Part shown: positions 1-8,282 of the stretch, piece after piece | How positions within the stretch are numbered: the stretch's first letter is position 1 | How the letters are laid out: every line of letters starts with the position of its first letter | Assembly: GCF_007992095.1 (NCBI RefSeq) | Contig: NZ_BJZP01000003.1 | Coordinates: 268,538 to 332,537 of the forward strand | Length of the DNA: 64,000 nucleotides | Source of the DNA: Paenirhizobium naphthalenivorans | GTDB taxonomy: Bacteria; Pseudomonadota; Alphaproteobacteria; Rhizobiales; Rhizobiaceae | Direction: 5' to 3' | Notes under the pieces: model-generated | What the model saw: the letters and a program-made list of their open reading frames with translations, nothing else | Told to the model about the DNA's origin: nothing | Databases searched by the model: none | Position numbers and translations under genes: made by a program

Positions 1-1223
1 AGGATATGTATTACACGACCCATGACGGCCGCCAGGTGCTTGACGGCACGGCTGGTCTCTGGTGCGTGAACGCTGGCCACTGCCGCCCGAAGATCACCGA
101 GGCGATCTGTGAACAGGCTGGCGAACTCGATTATGCGCCGGCCTTCCAGCTCGGTCATCCCAAGGCCTTCGAGCTTGCCAACCGCTTGGTCGACATCGCG
201 CCGGAAGGCATGAACCATGTGTTCTACACCAACTCCGGTTCGGAATCGGTCGACACCGCGCTGAAGATCGCGCTCGCCTACCAGCGCGTGAAGGGTGAAG
301 GCTCCCGTTTCCGTCTGATCGGCCGTGAGCGCGGCTATCACGGCATCAACTTCGGCGGCATGTCGGTTGGCGGCATCGTCTCCAACCGCAAAATGTTCGG
401 CACGCTGCTGACCGGCGTCGACCACATGCCGCACACTCACCTGCCGGGCAAGAACGCCTTCACCAAGGGCCAGCCGGAATACGGCGTGGAGCTTGCCGAC
501 GAGCTGGAACGCATCGTCGCCCTGCACGATGCCTCGACCATCGCCGCCGTCATCGTCGAACCGGTTTCGGGCTCGACCGGCGTGCTGATCCCGCCGAAGG
601 GCTACCTCCAGCGCCTGCGCGAGATCTGCACCAAGCACGGCATCCTGCTGATCTTCGACGAAGTCATCACCGGCTTCGGCCGCCTCGGCACTCCGTTCGC
701 CACGCAGTACTTCGACGTCATGCCGGACATCATCACCACCGCCAAGGGCCTGACCAACGGCGTTATCCCGATGGGTGCGGTCTTTGTCACCTCCGAGATC
801 CATGACGCATTCATGACCGGTCCGGAGCACATGATCGAGTTCATGCACGGCTACACCTATTCCGGCAACCCGATCGCCTCGGCTGCCGGTCTCGGCACGC
901 TTGACACCTACAAGGAAGAAGGCCTGCTCACCCGTGCGGCCGAGCTTGCGCCCTACTGGGAAGAGAAGCTGCACTCGCTCGCCGACTGCCCGCATGTCAT
1001 CGACATCCGCAACATCGGCCTGATCGGCGCCATCGAGCTTGCCCCGATCGCCGGCGAACCGACCAAGCGTGCCTTCAACGCCTTCCTCAAGGCCTATGAA
1101 AGTGGCCTGCTGATCCGCACCACCGGCGACATCATCGCGCTTTCGCCGCCGCTGATCATCACCAAGGCCGAGATCGACGAACTGTTCGACAAGCTGCGCA
1201 AGGTACTGATGAGCAATATCTAA
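1..1223 (+). CDS. Omega-aminotransferase (beta-alanine:pyruvate type), 5' truncated by window edge
   Basis: This is a class III PLP-dependent aminotransferase that probably moves the amino group of an omega-amino acid such as beta-alanine to pyruvate in the cytosol. About 406 residues are visible and the frame is open to base 3, while family members run to about 440-450, so roughly 35-40 N-terminal residues lie outside the window. Motifs seen are GTAGLWCVNAGH near the visible start, TNSGSESVDTALK for cofactor phosphate binding, FDEVITGFGR with the Asp that contacts the pyridine nitrogen, and TTAKGLTNG with the Schiff-base lysine. The C-terminus is complete and is followed by a strong hairpin. 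Family membership is clear; exact substrate is inferred. Confidence 0.9.
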   Translation, partial: DMYYTTHDGRQVLDGTAGLWCVNAGHCRPKITEAICEQAGELDYAPAFQLGHPKAFELANRLVDIAPEGMNHVFYTNSGSESVDTALKIALAYQRVKGEGSRFRLIGRERGYHGINFGGMSVGGIVSNRKMFGTLLTGVDHMPHTHLPGKNAFTKGQPEYGVELADELERIVALHDASTIAAVIVEPVSGSTGVLIPPKGYLQRLREICTKHGILLIFDEVITGFGRLGTPFATQYFDVMPDIITTAKGLTNGVIPMGAVFVTSEIHDAFMTGPEHMIEFMHGYTYSGNPIASAAGLGTLDTYKEEGLLTRAAELAPYWEEKLHSLADCPHVIDIRNIGLIGAIELAPIAGEPTKRAFNAFLKAYESGLLIRTTGDIIALSPPLIITKAEIDELFDKLRKVLMSNI

Positions 1224-1282
1224 GACCTTCGTCCGGCGGCGCGCTTACACCGCAAGGGCCTCGAAGGATCAGGCACCCAGGG

Positions 1283-1308
1283 AAAGCGGCCGGAAACGGC
1301 CGCTTTTC
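1283..1308 (+). terminator. Rho-independent terminator after the aminotransferase
   Basis: A perfect 10-bp stem (1283-1292 with 1297-1306) closed by a GAAA tetraloop sits 60 bp after the aminotransferase stop codon. Four T residues end the stem. It separates this gene from the next plus-strand gene. Confidence 0.8.
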
Positions 1309-1502
1309 ATTAGGACGGCTGCCCTTGCGCCGTTTCCCCATCCGGCTTATCCTCAAGAAAATTGAGGGCATGAGCCAATGCCCCTGCGCCGACCACTGGC
1401 AGGGCATTGACCGAGGCGCCTTACAAAGCCTGACGCGTCGCCGGCCATAGCCCTAAGGCGCCGGTGTTTGGTTCGCCCATTAACGCACGTCAGGAGACGT
1501 CC

Positions 1503-1874
1503 ATGGTCGACCCGGTCAAACGCATCTCGCGCACCGATCCCTCGGCGCCAACCCAGATCGACAGCAGCCTTTCGATCAGCTCCGAGCCCGATAACGCCTG
1601 GATTGCAGCCCGGCAGTCGAAAATTACCGAAGGTCTGCTGGCCCTTGAAAAGGCCGCCCGAGACGAAATCGCCTCCCGCAGCCAGCCAGAGGAAGACAGC
1701 AAAGCCGTGCGCGAGCGCGAGTCACGCGCCCGGCACTTGGGTGAGCCTTATGGTGAGGCGGAAGAAGCTGAGAAACCGCCGGAGCATCCGGAGTTTTCCG
1801 GCGAAAGCGACCGGATCGGCACCCAGAACTTCGACGACGACACGCCCTTTGGGACCCGCGTCGTGATTCTCTGA
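1503..1874 (+). CDS. Hypothetical acidic protein, 123 aa
   Basis: I do not recognise a domain. The start at 1503 is chosen because AGGAG at 1492-1496 sits six bases ahead of it; the frame is open to an upstream Met at 1464 that lacks such a site. The product is strongly charged and predicted to be largely disordered, with many Glu, Asp, Arg and Pro residues, a likely helix around residues 35-75, and a short hydrophobic end (TRVVIL). There is no signal peptide or membrane segment. It stands alone between a terminator and the convergent cbpAM pair. It could be a genus-level conserved orphan; real coding is supported by the ribosome site rather than by homology. Confidence 0.55.
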   Translation: MVDPVKRISRTDPSAPTQIDSSLSISSEPDNAWIAARQSKITEGLLALEKAARDEIASRSQPEEDSKAVRERESRARHLGEPYGEAEEAEKPPEHPEFSGESDRIGTQNFDDDTPFGTRVVIL

Positions 1875-2039
1875 TCGAAAACGAGAGCTGTTGCCCATAG
1901 CCGACTGCCGCCGGGTAGGGCCCGCGGATAAGCATTCGGCATCAGGAGAGAAACAGATCACAGTGCCGCCAAGGTAAACCGGAACGGGACGCCGCTCCGT
2001 TCAGATGCGAAACCACCCATCCGTCCTCAAGCCTTCTCG

Positions 2040-2369
2040 TCAATCTTGCCGCTCGGGGTCAATGGCCGAGAGAATTGCCGCCTGCACGTCCTCGCCCTGT
2101 GCCGCCACAGCGGCCGTCAGCGTCAACAGTTGCTGACGCGTTTGGTAAAGCTGATCAACGAGAGACAATACAACCGGCAGGGCCTCCGCATCGATCTCCA
2201 GTTCATAATGCAGGCTGCAGATCATCCTGATCCGGGCGCATTCCATGTCAGAGAAGAGCAGCGCTCCGGCCTCCTCCTGCGGGGAAACCAGAGCCTCTTC
2301 GATCCAGGCGTCGAGGTCGCTGCGCTGAAGTGCTTCGATCTGCTCGACAATTTCGTCAACGCGCATCAT
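2040..2369 (-). CDS. cbpM: Chaperone-modulator protein CbpM-like, 109 aa
   Basis: This small, mostly helical acidic protein follows cbpA with a four-base overlap of stop and start (ATGA), the arrangement of cbpA-cbpM in other bacteria. CbpM proteins bind the J domain of CbpA and inhibit its co-chaperone and DNA-binding activity. Position, length (about 100 residues), and the helical, Glu/Leu-rich composition agree with this; the sequence is not closely alike to the E. coli protein from memory, so the call rests partly on context. Translation is probably coupled to cbpA. Confidence 0.7.
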   Translation of the reverse strand: MMRVDEIVEQIEALQRSDLDAWIEEALVSPQEEAGALLFSDMECARIRMICSLHYELEIDAEALPVVLSLVDQLYQTRQQLLTLTAAVAAQGEDVQAAILSAIDPERQD

Positions 2370-3283
2370 TTCAGCATCTCCTTGCGCGGTTCGTCCGGAG
2401 TCTTCGGCTGCCAGGTCTCCAGAAACGCTGCCAGCTCGGGTTCGTTGCCGGAGGGCAGAACGACTTTCAGAGTGATCAACTGGTGCCCGCGCTGGCCGGT
2501 CTTACGGTTGCGAACGCCCTTGTCGCGCAGTCGAAGCGTCTGGCCAGTATTTGCGCCCTTCGGGATTGTCATTGCGACCGGACCACTGATTGTCGGCACA
2601 TTGATCCGCGCGCCCAGCACGGCCTCCTTCAGCGTGACAGGCACCTCCACATGGATATTATCGTCCTTGCGGTGGAAGAACGGGTGCGGCTCGACATGCA
2701 GTTCGACAAAGGCATCCCCTGCCGGTCCACCGCCAAAACCGGGCATTCCCTGCCCCTTCAGCCGCAGCGTTTGCCGGTCGTCAGCCCCTTCGGGAATCGT
2801 AACCTGGAGCGTCTTGCCCTCAGGCAATGTAATGGTCTTCACGGCCCCATTGACTGCGTCGATAAAACCGATGGGCAGCACATAGTTCACATCCTGCCCG
2901 CGCGCCCGGAATGTGCTATGGGATCGTTTCGCCCCGCCGCCAAAAGCGCGCGAGAGAAAATCCTCCAGATCCTCATTGCTGGCAAAGCCATCCTGCGCCG
3001 CGTGGGCGGAATGGGTCGGCCCATCAGCAAAATCACGGTAATACCGCTGCTGCGGCTTTTCCGCTCCGCTGGCATCGATCTCACCCGCATCGAAACGCCG
3101 GCGCTTGTCCTTATCCTTCAGCAGATCGTGTGCCGCGGAGATAGCCTTGAACTTCTCTTCGGCCTTTTTGTCTCCCGGATGCAAGTCGGGGTGGAATTTG
3201 CGTGCCAGCTTCTTGAACGCATCCTTGATTTCCTTATCGCTCGCGGAACGAGCGACGCCAAGGGTCTCATAAGGGTCTGCCAT
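2366..3283 (-). CDS. cbpA: Curved DNA-binding protein/J-domain co-chaperone CbpA
   Basis: This is a DnaJ-family protein of 305 residues without the Cys-rich zinc domain. Residues 1-70 form the J domain (DPYETLGVARSASDKEIK, then the HPD motif in KFHPDLHPGDKK) that stimulates DnaK ATPase. A Gly/Phe-rich linker follows (around FGGG), then two beta-sandwich substrate-binding domains from about residue 125, with the usual LRLKGQGMPGFGG segment. The ATG at 3283 is used because the J domain starts there; a GTG six codons upstream is the only other choice. It is the first gene of a two-gene unit with cbpM. Cytosolic; acts as a DnaK partner and possibly binds curved DNA. Confidence 0.88.
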   Translation of the reverse strand: MADPYETLGVARSASDKEIKDAFKKLARKFHPDLHPGDKKAEEKFKAISAAHDLLKDKDKRRRFDAGEIDASGAEKPQQRYYRDFADGPTHSAHAAQDGFASNEDLEDFLSRAFGGGAKRSHSTFRARGQDVNYVLPIGFIDAVNGAVKTITLPEGKTLQVTIPEGADDRQTLRLKGQGMPGFGGGPAGDAFVELHVEPHPFFHRKDDNIHVEVPVTLKEAVLGARINVPTISGPVAMTIPKGANTGQTLRLRDKGVRNRKTGQRGHQLITLKVVLPSGNEPELAAFLETWQPKTPDEPRKEMLK

Positions 3284-3676
3284 GCTTTGATCCCATCTCA
3301 CACACGTCTTGAACGGCCATATGCCTCGTCAGGGGCAGCGAGCCAGATAGGCCCGCGCGTATCCCATACAACAAAACGTAGTCAGCGTGATCGCCGGACG
3401 CAATGGGGCAGGCACTATTTCCGCCCCGGACAAAAAAGCCCGCGCCGAGAAGTCATCCCTCCTCTCACAGCCAAGCCACGATCACCCCATAGCGCCATAG
3501 GAGAGGCTGGCTGGCGCATCAGTTGGCCGAACCCGTTAGTGCCCCGCGCCAGCGCATATCCCCATCGCTGCACCCCTGAAATCCGGAGGATCAAGGAACG
3601 GGAATGCATTTTCCCTCGCCGGCAAGGACGCGAATCCTCTATTGTGCGCCGCACCACCCCAGAGGAAGCCAGATCC
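3284..3676. other. Divergent intergenic region, no gene seen
   Basis: This 393-bp gap lies between the divergently read cbpA and the aldose epimerase gene. Open frames cross it on both strands only because GC content is high; none has a ribosome site with family-like sequence. It must hold the promoters of both flanking genes but I could not identify clear -35/-10 boxes. Confidence 0.5.
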
Positions 3677-4555
3677 ATGCCGGACATCACCCCCATCACC
3701 AATGACCGGATTTCCGTGAAGGTGTCCTCGCTTGGTGCTGAAATGCAGTCCCTGACGGATAGCCGAGGTCAGGGCTTTCTCTGGAATGGCGATGCCGCCT
3801 GGTGGTCCGGCCGTTCGCCGATCCTGTTTCCCATCGTCGGCAAAACCCCGGACGACGTGCTGGAGATTTCCGGCAAGTCCTTCCCTATGAAGCAGCACGG
3901 CTTTGCCCGGCGCAGCGAATTCTCTCTGGTGGAAGCCACCCGAACCGCCTGTCGCCACCGTCTTGTCGCAAGTGACGAAACACGGGCGATCTACCCCTAC
4001 GAGTTCCAGCTGGATGTGGAACACCGGCTGCACGAGAGCACGCTGACCATCACCGCCACCGTGACCAACCGTGGCGATACGCCCATGCTCTATGGCATCG
4101 GTTTCCATCCGGCCTTCCTCTGGCCGCTGCCGGGTGGTGAAGGCAGGCCGCACACAATTATCCTCGACAATGGCGGCGTCCCGTCGCTTCTTCGTCTGGC
4201 GGACGGCCTTGTCTGTCCGGATCAGCGGCCATCACCCTTCGCCACAGGCCGCCTTATGCTCGCTCCGGACCTGTTCGAGGACGACGCGATGATCTTTCCG
4301 GAAGGCGCCGGCACCGGGCTGACCTATGCGGCAGAAGGCGGTCCTTCGCTGCATTTCACCTTTGAGAACCTGCCCAACATCGCCCTTTGGCAGAAGCCCG
4401 GCGCGCCCTTCGTCTGCATCGAGCCCTGGCACGGCATGGCCGCCCGTGTCGGCGGCACCGCCGAATTGGCCGAACGACCGTTCACTGTCACCCTCGCCAG
4501 CGGGGAGAACGCCCGCTACGGCTTTTCGGTGGAGCTGCCGGACCAAAGGCCGTGA
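3677..4555 (+). CDS. Aldose 1-epimerase family protein
   Basis: The 292-residue product belongs to the galactose-mutarotase-like superfamily, of the LacX/YeaD-like branch that interconverts anomers of hexoses or hexose phosphates in the cytosol. Visible features are the early strand with SLGAEMQSL, the substrate-pocket motif LFPIVGK, HGFAR containing the first catalytic His (about residue 75), and GIGFHPAF with the second His (about residue 140). A Glu late in the protein (CIEPWHGM) fits the general base. The frame is open far upstream, but ATG 3677 follows AGGAAG at a good distance and begins at the family's usual N-terminus. The true sugar is unknown. Confidence 0.85.
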   Translation: MPDITPITNDRISVKVSSLGAEMQSLTDSRGQGFLWNGDAAWWSGRSPILFPIVGKTPDDVLEISGKSFPMKQHGFARRSEFSLVEATRTACRHRLVASDETRAIYPYEFQLDVEHRLHESTLTITATVTNRGDTPMLYGIGFHPAFLWPLPGGEGRPHTIILDNGGVPSLLRLADGLVCPDQRPSPFATGRLMLAPDLFEDDAMIFPEGAGTGLTYAAEGGPSLHFTFENLPNIALWQKPGAPFVCIEPWHGMAARVGGTAELAERPFTVTLASGENARYGFSVELPDQRP

Positions 4556-4619
4556 TGCCGATTCCCTTGTCGGCGCCAAACCGCTAAGCTTCCTCAATGA
4601 CGGAACCGGAGTAGACTAC

Positions 4620-6314
4620 ATGAGCACCTTGGAAAACCGCATCGACCAGGGCACCGGCCGCATCCGCGCTGACCTCGTCCTGAAGAACGGCCGTTTCTTC
4701 GATCTCGTTACCGGCGAACTCATCGCCTCTGACGTCGCCATCTGCGGCGACACCATCGTCGGCACCGGCGAGGCCTACGAGGGTCACGAGGAGATCGACA
4801 TATCCGGCCGGATCATCGTTCCGGGCTTCATCGACACCCACCTGCACATCGAAAGCTCGCTGGTCACGCCGCATGAGTTCGACCGCTGCGTGTTGCCCTA
4901 CGGTGTGACAACGGCGATCTGCGATCCGCACGAGATCGCCAACGTGCTCGGCACCGAGGGCATCGAGTTCTTCCTTGATAGTTCCGAACAGACGATCATG
5001 GACATCCGTGTCCAGCTCTCGTCCTGCGTACCCGCCACCCATCTGGAGACCTCCGGCGCCGATCTCCCGATCGAGCGGCTTTTGCCCTTTCGCCATCATC
5101 CCAAGGTGATCGGCCTTGCCGAATTCATGAATTTCCCCGGCGTGATCCACAAGGATCCGATCTGCATGGCCAAGCTCGAGCCCTTCCAGGGCGGCCATAT
5201 CGACGGTCACGCCCCGCTGCTCTCCGGCCGCGACCTGAACGGCTATCTCTCGGCCGGCATCCGCACCGAGCACGAATGCACCAATGTGCCGGAGGCGCTG
5301 GAGAAGATCCGCAAGGGTATGCATATTCTGGTGCGCGAGGGCTCCGTGTCGAAGGATCTTCATGCCCTGATGCCGATCCTCACCGAGCGGTTGTCACCTT
5401 TCCTCGCGCTCTGCACTGACGACCGCAATCCGCTCGACATCGCCGAGGAAGGTCATCTCGACTACATGATCCGCACGGCGATCGCCCATGGCGTGGAACC
5501 GATCGCCGTCTATCGGGCGGCCTCCATTTCGGCGGCGCGCGCCTTCGGCCTTCGCGATCGCGGCCTCGTCGCCCCCGGCTGGCGGGCCGATCTGGTGGTG
5601 GTCGACAGCTTGGAGAACTGCAAGGCGGAAATGGTCTTTGCTGCCGGCCGCCGCGTCACCGATGCTCTGTTTTCCACCCGCAAGCCAGTCGCCCCGGTCG
5701 GCCTCGACAGCGTCAAGGCGCGGATCGTCAAGGCCGCCGACTTCGGTGTGCCGGTCACAACCGGCGAAACCCCGGTAATCGGGGTCATGCCCGGCAAGAT
5801 CATCACCGAACACCGCCGCTACCGCCTTCCGACCAATGGCAACCAGACCAGCATCGATCTGGCAAACGACATCATCAAGGTCGCCGTGATCGAACGCCAC
5901 GGCAAGAACGGCAACCATGCCAATGGTTTCGTCCAGGGTTTTGGCCTGAAGTCCGGCGCGATCGCCTCGACCGTCGGCCATGACAGCCACAATATCTGCG
6001 TGGTCGGCGTCTCCGAAGACGACATGGCGCTGGCCGCCAACCGGCTTGGCGAGATCAAGGGCGGCTTCGTCGTGGTCGACAACGGCAAGGTGACCGGCGA
6101 GATCGCCCTGCCCGTCGCCGGCCTGATGAGCCTTGAGCCCTATGAGAGCGTGCGCGACACGCTGCATGAACTGCGCAAGGCGGCCTATGCACTGGGCACG
6201 ACGCTACAGGAACCCTTCCTGCAGGTCGCCTTCCTGCCACTGCCGGTCATCCCCCACCTGAAGATCTCCGACATGGGCATGGTCGACGTCGACAAGTTCT
6301 GCCTGATCGGGTGA
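4620..6314 (+). CDS. ade: Adenine deaminase
   Basis: This 564-residue amidohydrolase converts adenine to hypoxanthine and ammonia, feeding the purine catabolic island 16 kb downstream. The beta-sandwich N-terminus is followed by the metal-binding DTHLHIESS motif with His74 and His76, then [17 protein letters not shown] (metal His) and CTDDRNP with the conserved metal Asp. The C-terminal half carries the family-specific [11 protein letters not shown] segment. Length equals the usual 560-600 residues. The start ATG at 4620 has GGAG about 11 bases upstream and follows the epimerase by 64 bp, so the two may be co-transcribed. The enzyme is normally a Mn/Fe metalloenzyme. Confidence 0.95.
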   Translation: MSTLENRIDQGTGRIRADLVLKNGRFFDLVTGELIASDVAICGDTIVGTGEAYEGHEEIDISGRIIVPGFIDTHLHIESSLVTPHEFDRCVLPYGVTTAICDPHEIANVLGTEGIEFFLDSSEQTIMDIRVQLSSCVPATHLETSGADLPIERLLPFRHHPKVIGLAEFMNFPGVIHKDPICMAKLEPFQGGHIDGHAPLLSGRDLNGYLSAGIRTEHECTNVPEALEKIRKGMHILVREGSVSKDLHALMPILTERLSPFLALCTDDRNPLDIAEEGHLDYMIRTAIAHGVEPIAVYRAASISAARAFGLRDRGLVAPGWRADLVVVDSLENCKAEMVFAAGRRVTDALFSTRKPVAPVGLDSVKARIVKAADFGVPVTTGETPVIGVMPGKIITEHRRYRLPTNGNQTSIDLANDIIKVAVIERHGKNGNHANGFVQGFGLKSGAIASTVGHDSHNICVVGVSEDDMALAANRLGEIKGGFVVVDNGKVTGEIALPVAGLMSLEPYESVRDTLHELRKAAYALGTTLQEPFLQVAFLPLPVIPHLKISDMGMVDVDKFCLIG

Positions 6315-6529
6315 GTGGCCTGTCAACACACTAGTTCAGTGCAAACTCGGCAAACGATTCAATTCGGCCCATTATCCACAGGCCCCGTTCTGTCTATCGG
6401 GAGGAAAACGGGTCACAGACTTTGACGGACTGGAGGACCGAGAGAATATCGGTCCAGATTTCATCCCATCGCACTGAACAGCCTGCAAGACACCTCAAAA
6501 TTGAGCCGGTCACCAATGGGAGCAGAACT

Positions 6530-6775
6530 ATGCCGGTCGTCTTTTGCTGCAACGGATATCGATTTTTCTTCTACTCGAACGAAGGTTCACCCCGCGAACC
6601 GTTGCATGTTCATGTTCGCCGTGGCGGGGAGATCGCCAAGATTTGGCTGGAGCCGCAGGTCGCCCTCGCTGAGAGCTATGGGTTCAAGAGTCGGGAACTC
6701 TCTGATATCGTCACCTTGGCGCAGGAGCATCGCTCCGAAATCGAAAGGGCATGGCATGAGCATTTCGGCGACTGA
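6530..6775 (+). CDS. DUF4160 domain protein, 81 aa
   Basis: The small protein carries the features of DUF4160: PVVFCCNGYRFFFYSNEG then PLHVHVRRG and an acidic alpha-helical end with AWHEHFGD. The start at 6530 follows GGAG by about eight bases; the longer frame from 6422 has no such site. Its stop lies 20 bp inside the next gene, a DUF2442 protein, a pairing seen often in bacterial genomes and frequently suspected to be a toxin-antitoxin-like unit, though no activity is established to my knowledge. Base use resembles the surrounding genes less strongly, consistent with a mobile small pair. Confidence 0.8.
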   Translation: MPVVFCCNGYRFFFYSNEGSPREPLHVHVRRGGEIAKIWLEPQVALAESYGFKSRELSDIVTLAQEHRSEIERAWHEHFGD

Positions 6776-7007
6776 GGTGCGGTTCGATGATTCGACCATG
6801 TGGGTCTCCCTCACCGATGGTCGTGTTCTCGGGGTGCCTTTGGCCTGGTTTCCCAGACTTCTGGCTGCTGCCCCCTCCGACCTGCAAAGATATGAATTGA
6901 GCCCGACCGGCATTCATTGGGAAGGTTTGGATGAAGACATCTCGATCGCGGGACTGTTGGCTGGTCGTGGTGACCAGACGCGACCGGTGTCCATGGCAGC
7001 GGAATAG
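6756..7007 (+). CDS. DUF2442 domain protein, 83 aa
   Basis: The product has the DUF2442 pattern: an N-terminal strand pair (VRFDDSTMWVSLTDGR), a VPLAWFPRL segment, and the G-IHWEGLDEDISIAGLL end typical of the family. It starts 20 bp upstream of the DUF4160 stop and AAAGGG lies upstream of its ATG, so the two are almost certainly translated from one message. Family members are found next to DUF4160 or as antitoxin-like partners; the biochemical role is unknown. The following K+ channel gene begins only 15 bp later and may share the transcript. Confidence 0.82.
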   Translation: MSISATEVRFDDSTMWVSLTDGRVLGVPLAWFPRLLAAAPSDLQRYELSPTGIHWEGLDEDISIAGLLAGRGDQTRPVSMAAE

Positions 7008-7022
7008 ACCGATGCCTCTCGC

Positions 7023-7805
7023 ATGACAAAGGATCGGGAAGTATCAGCCCCCCTCCGCAAGCGCCTCGCCCGCCTCTATTTCGGCGAGACCATCGCAGCA
7101 ATCCGCTTCCAGCTGACGCTGGCGCTGATCGACATCGCCATCATCACCTTCTTCCTCCTCGGTCCCTATATGCGCGAGCGGCCGGGCTATCTGATCGTCG
7201 ATTACCTGATCGCGATTTGGATCGCCGCCGAACTGCTGATGCAGATGGTAATCTCGCCCAACGTGCGCCGCTGGCTGCTGCGGCCGATGACCTGGGTCGA
7301 TCTGCTGGTGCTCGGCACCCTGCTGTTTCCCCAGCTTCTGTTCAGCTTCGCCTTCCTGCGCGCGCTGCGGATCTGGGCGATCGCCCAGCGGCCGATCTTC
7401 ACGATTATGCTGCGCCGTTTCGGCTGGGGTCACATGACCGATGTTGCGACCGCCGTCGTCAACTTCATCGTCTTCCTCTTCACCGTGACCGGCTTCGTCT
7501 ACACCTTCTTCTTCTACCGGGTGGATGGCGGTGAGGGCTTTGTCGATGCCTTCTATTTCACGGTCGCGACCGTCACCACCACCGGGTTCGGCGACATCAC
7601 CCTGCCCGGCACTTTCGGCAAGCTGACCTCGATCGTCACCATGATCATCGGCATCTCGCTCTTCGTCCGGCTCGCCCAGGCGATCGTGCGTCCCTACAAG
7701 GTCAGCTTCCCCTGCCCGAAATGCGGATTGCAACGCCACGATGCCGACGCCGTGCACTGCAAGGCCTGCGGCCACATTCTCAACATTCCCGACGAGGGGC
7801 TTTGA
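7023..7805 (+). CDS. Voltage-gated-like K+ channel with C-terminal zinc ribbon
   Basis: The 260-residue inner-membrane protein has about six hydrophobic helices: S1 near residues 30-47, S2 near 60-80, a helix around 92-115 with Arg-containing RALRIWAIAQR, then S5 near 142-165, the pore helix and S6 near 200-220. The selectivity filter is TTTGFGD (residues about 188-194), a variant of TVGYGD, so ion selectivity for K+ is likely but not certain. The cytosolic tail ends with two CxxC knuckles (CPKCGLQ and CKACGH) about 17 residues apart, a zinc ribbon not typical for such channels. It follows the DUF2442 gene closely. Confidence 0.85.
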   Translation: MTKDREVSAPLRKRLARLYFGETIAAIRFQLTLALIDIAIITFFLLGPYMRERPGYLIVDYLIAIWIAAELLMQMVISPNVRRWLLRPMTWVDLLVLGTLLFPQLLFSFAFLRALRIWAIAQRPIFTIMLRRFGWGHMTDVATAVVNFIVFLFTVTGFVYTFFFYRVDGGEGFVDAFYFTVATVTTTGFGDITLPGTFGKLTSIVTMIIGISLFVRLAQAIVRPYKVSFPCPKCGLQRHDADAVHCKACGHILNIPDEGL

Positions 7806-7817
7806 GATGGCACGTCC

Positions 7818-8264
7818 CTAAGCAACCGGCTTACGGAAGTATACGACCCGCTTGGTCTCCGCAAAGCCAAGCGCCTGGTGCATCGCGTGCGAGACCCGGT
7901 TGTCGATCTCCGCGTCGGACGCCATCTCGCGGAGGTCTTTCCCCTTAGCCCAATCCTCAAAGGCCGCAATCAGTGCCCGCGCGACCCCTTGCTTGCGAAA
8001 AGCGGGCGCAACATAGATTCCTTCGAGAAACGCGACCGGAGATCCTTCGCAGCCATTCACATGGTCGAAGCGCACGGCAGCCTCGATGAATCCCATCAAG
8101 GCGCCGGCCTGGTCGACAGCGACGAACGCGGTAAACGTGTCGGACCTGGCCAAAGCGTCATCGATTTCCGCGGCATGACCTTCCACGGACTCCTGCGGCC
8201 AAAGCTGCTGCCGGAGATCAATCCAGGCCGCGCGATGCGCAGCAGTGGCGGGTCTGACGTCCAT
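7818..8264 (-). CDS. GNAT N-acetyltransferase, AAC(6')-like
   Basis: The 148-residue protein has the GNAT fold order: N-terminal strand/helix with WIDLRQQLWP, a central segment GFIEAAVRFDHVNG, and the acetyl-CoA-binding motif A in EGIYVAPAFRKQGVARAL (Q/RxxGxA). The layout is close to aminoglycoside 6'-N-acetyltransferase relatives, but substrate cannot be assigned from sequence. ATG 8264 is chosen because a strong GGAGGAGGGAG site lies directly upstream and actually overlaps an earlier in-frame ATG at 8282. It is 18 bp downstream of the alpha-glucosidase stop, so probably its operon partner. Confidence 0.82.
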   Translation of the reverse strand: MDVRPATAAHRAAWIDLRQQLWPQESVEGHAAEIDDALARSDTFTAFVAVDQAGALMGFIEAAVRFDHVNGCEGSPVAFLEGIYVAPAFRKQGVARALIAAFEDWAKGKDLREMASDAEIDNRVSHAMHQALGFAETKRVVYFRKPVA

Positions 8265-8282
8265 CGACACTCCCTCCTCCAT

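Noticed and set aside
2330..3676. Long plus-strand open frame reaching from 2330 into the epimerase gene
   Set aside because: It runs antisense to cbpA/cbpM with no ribosome site and non-family sequence; only the part from 3677 is the real gene.
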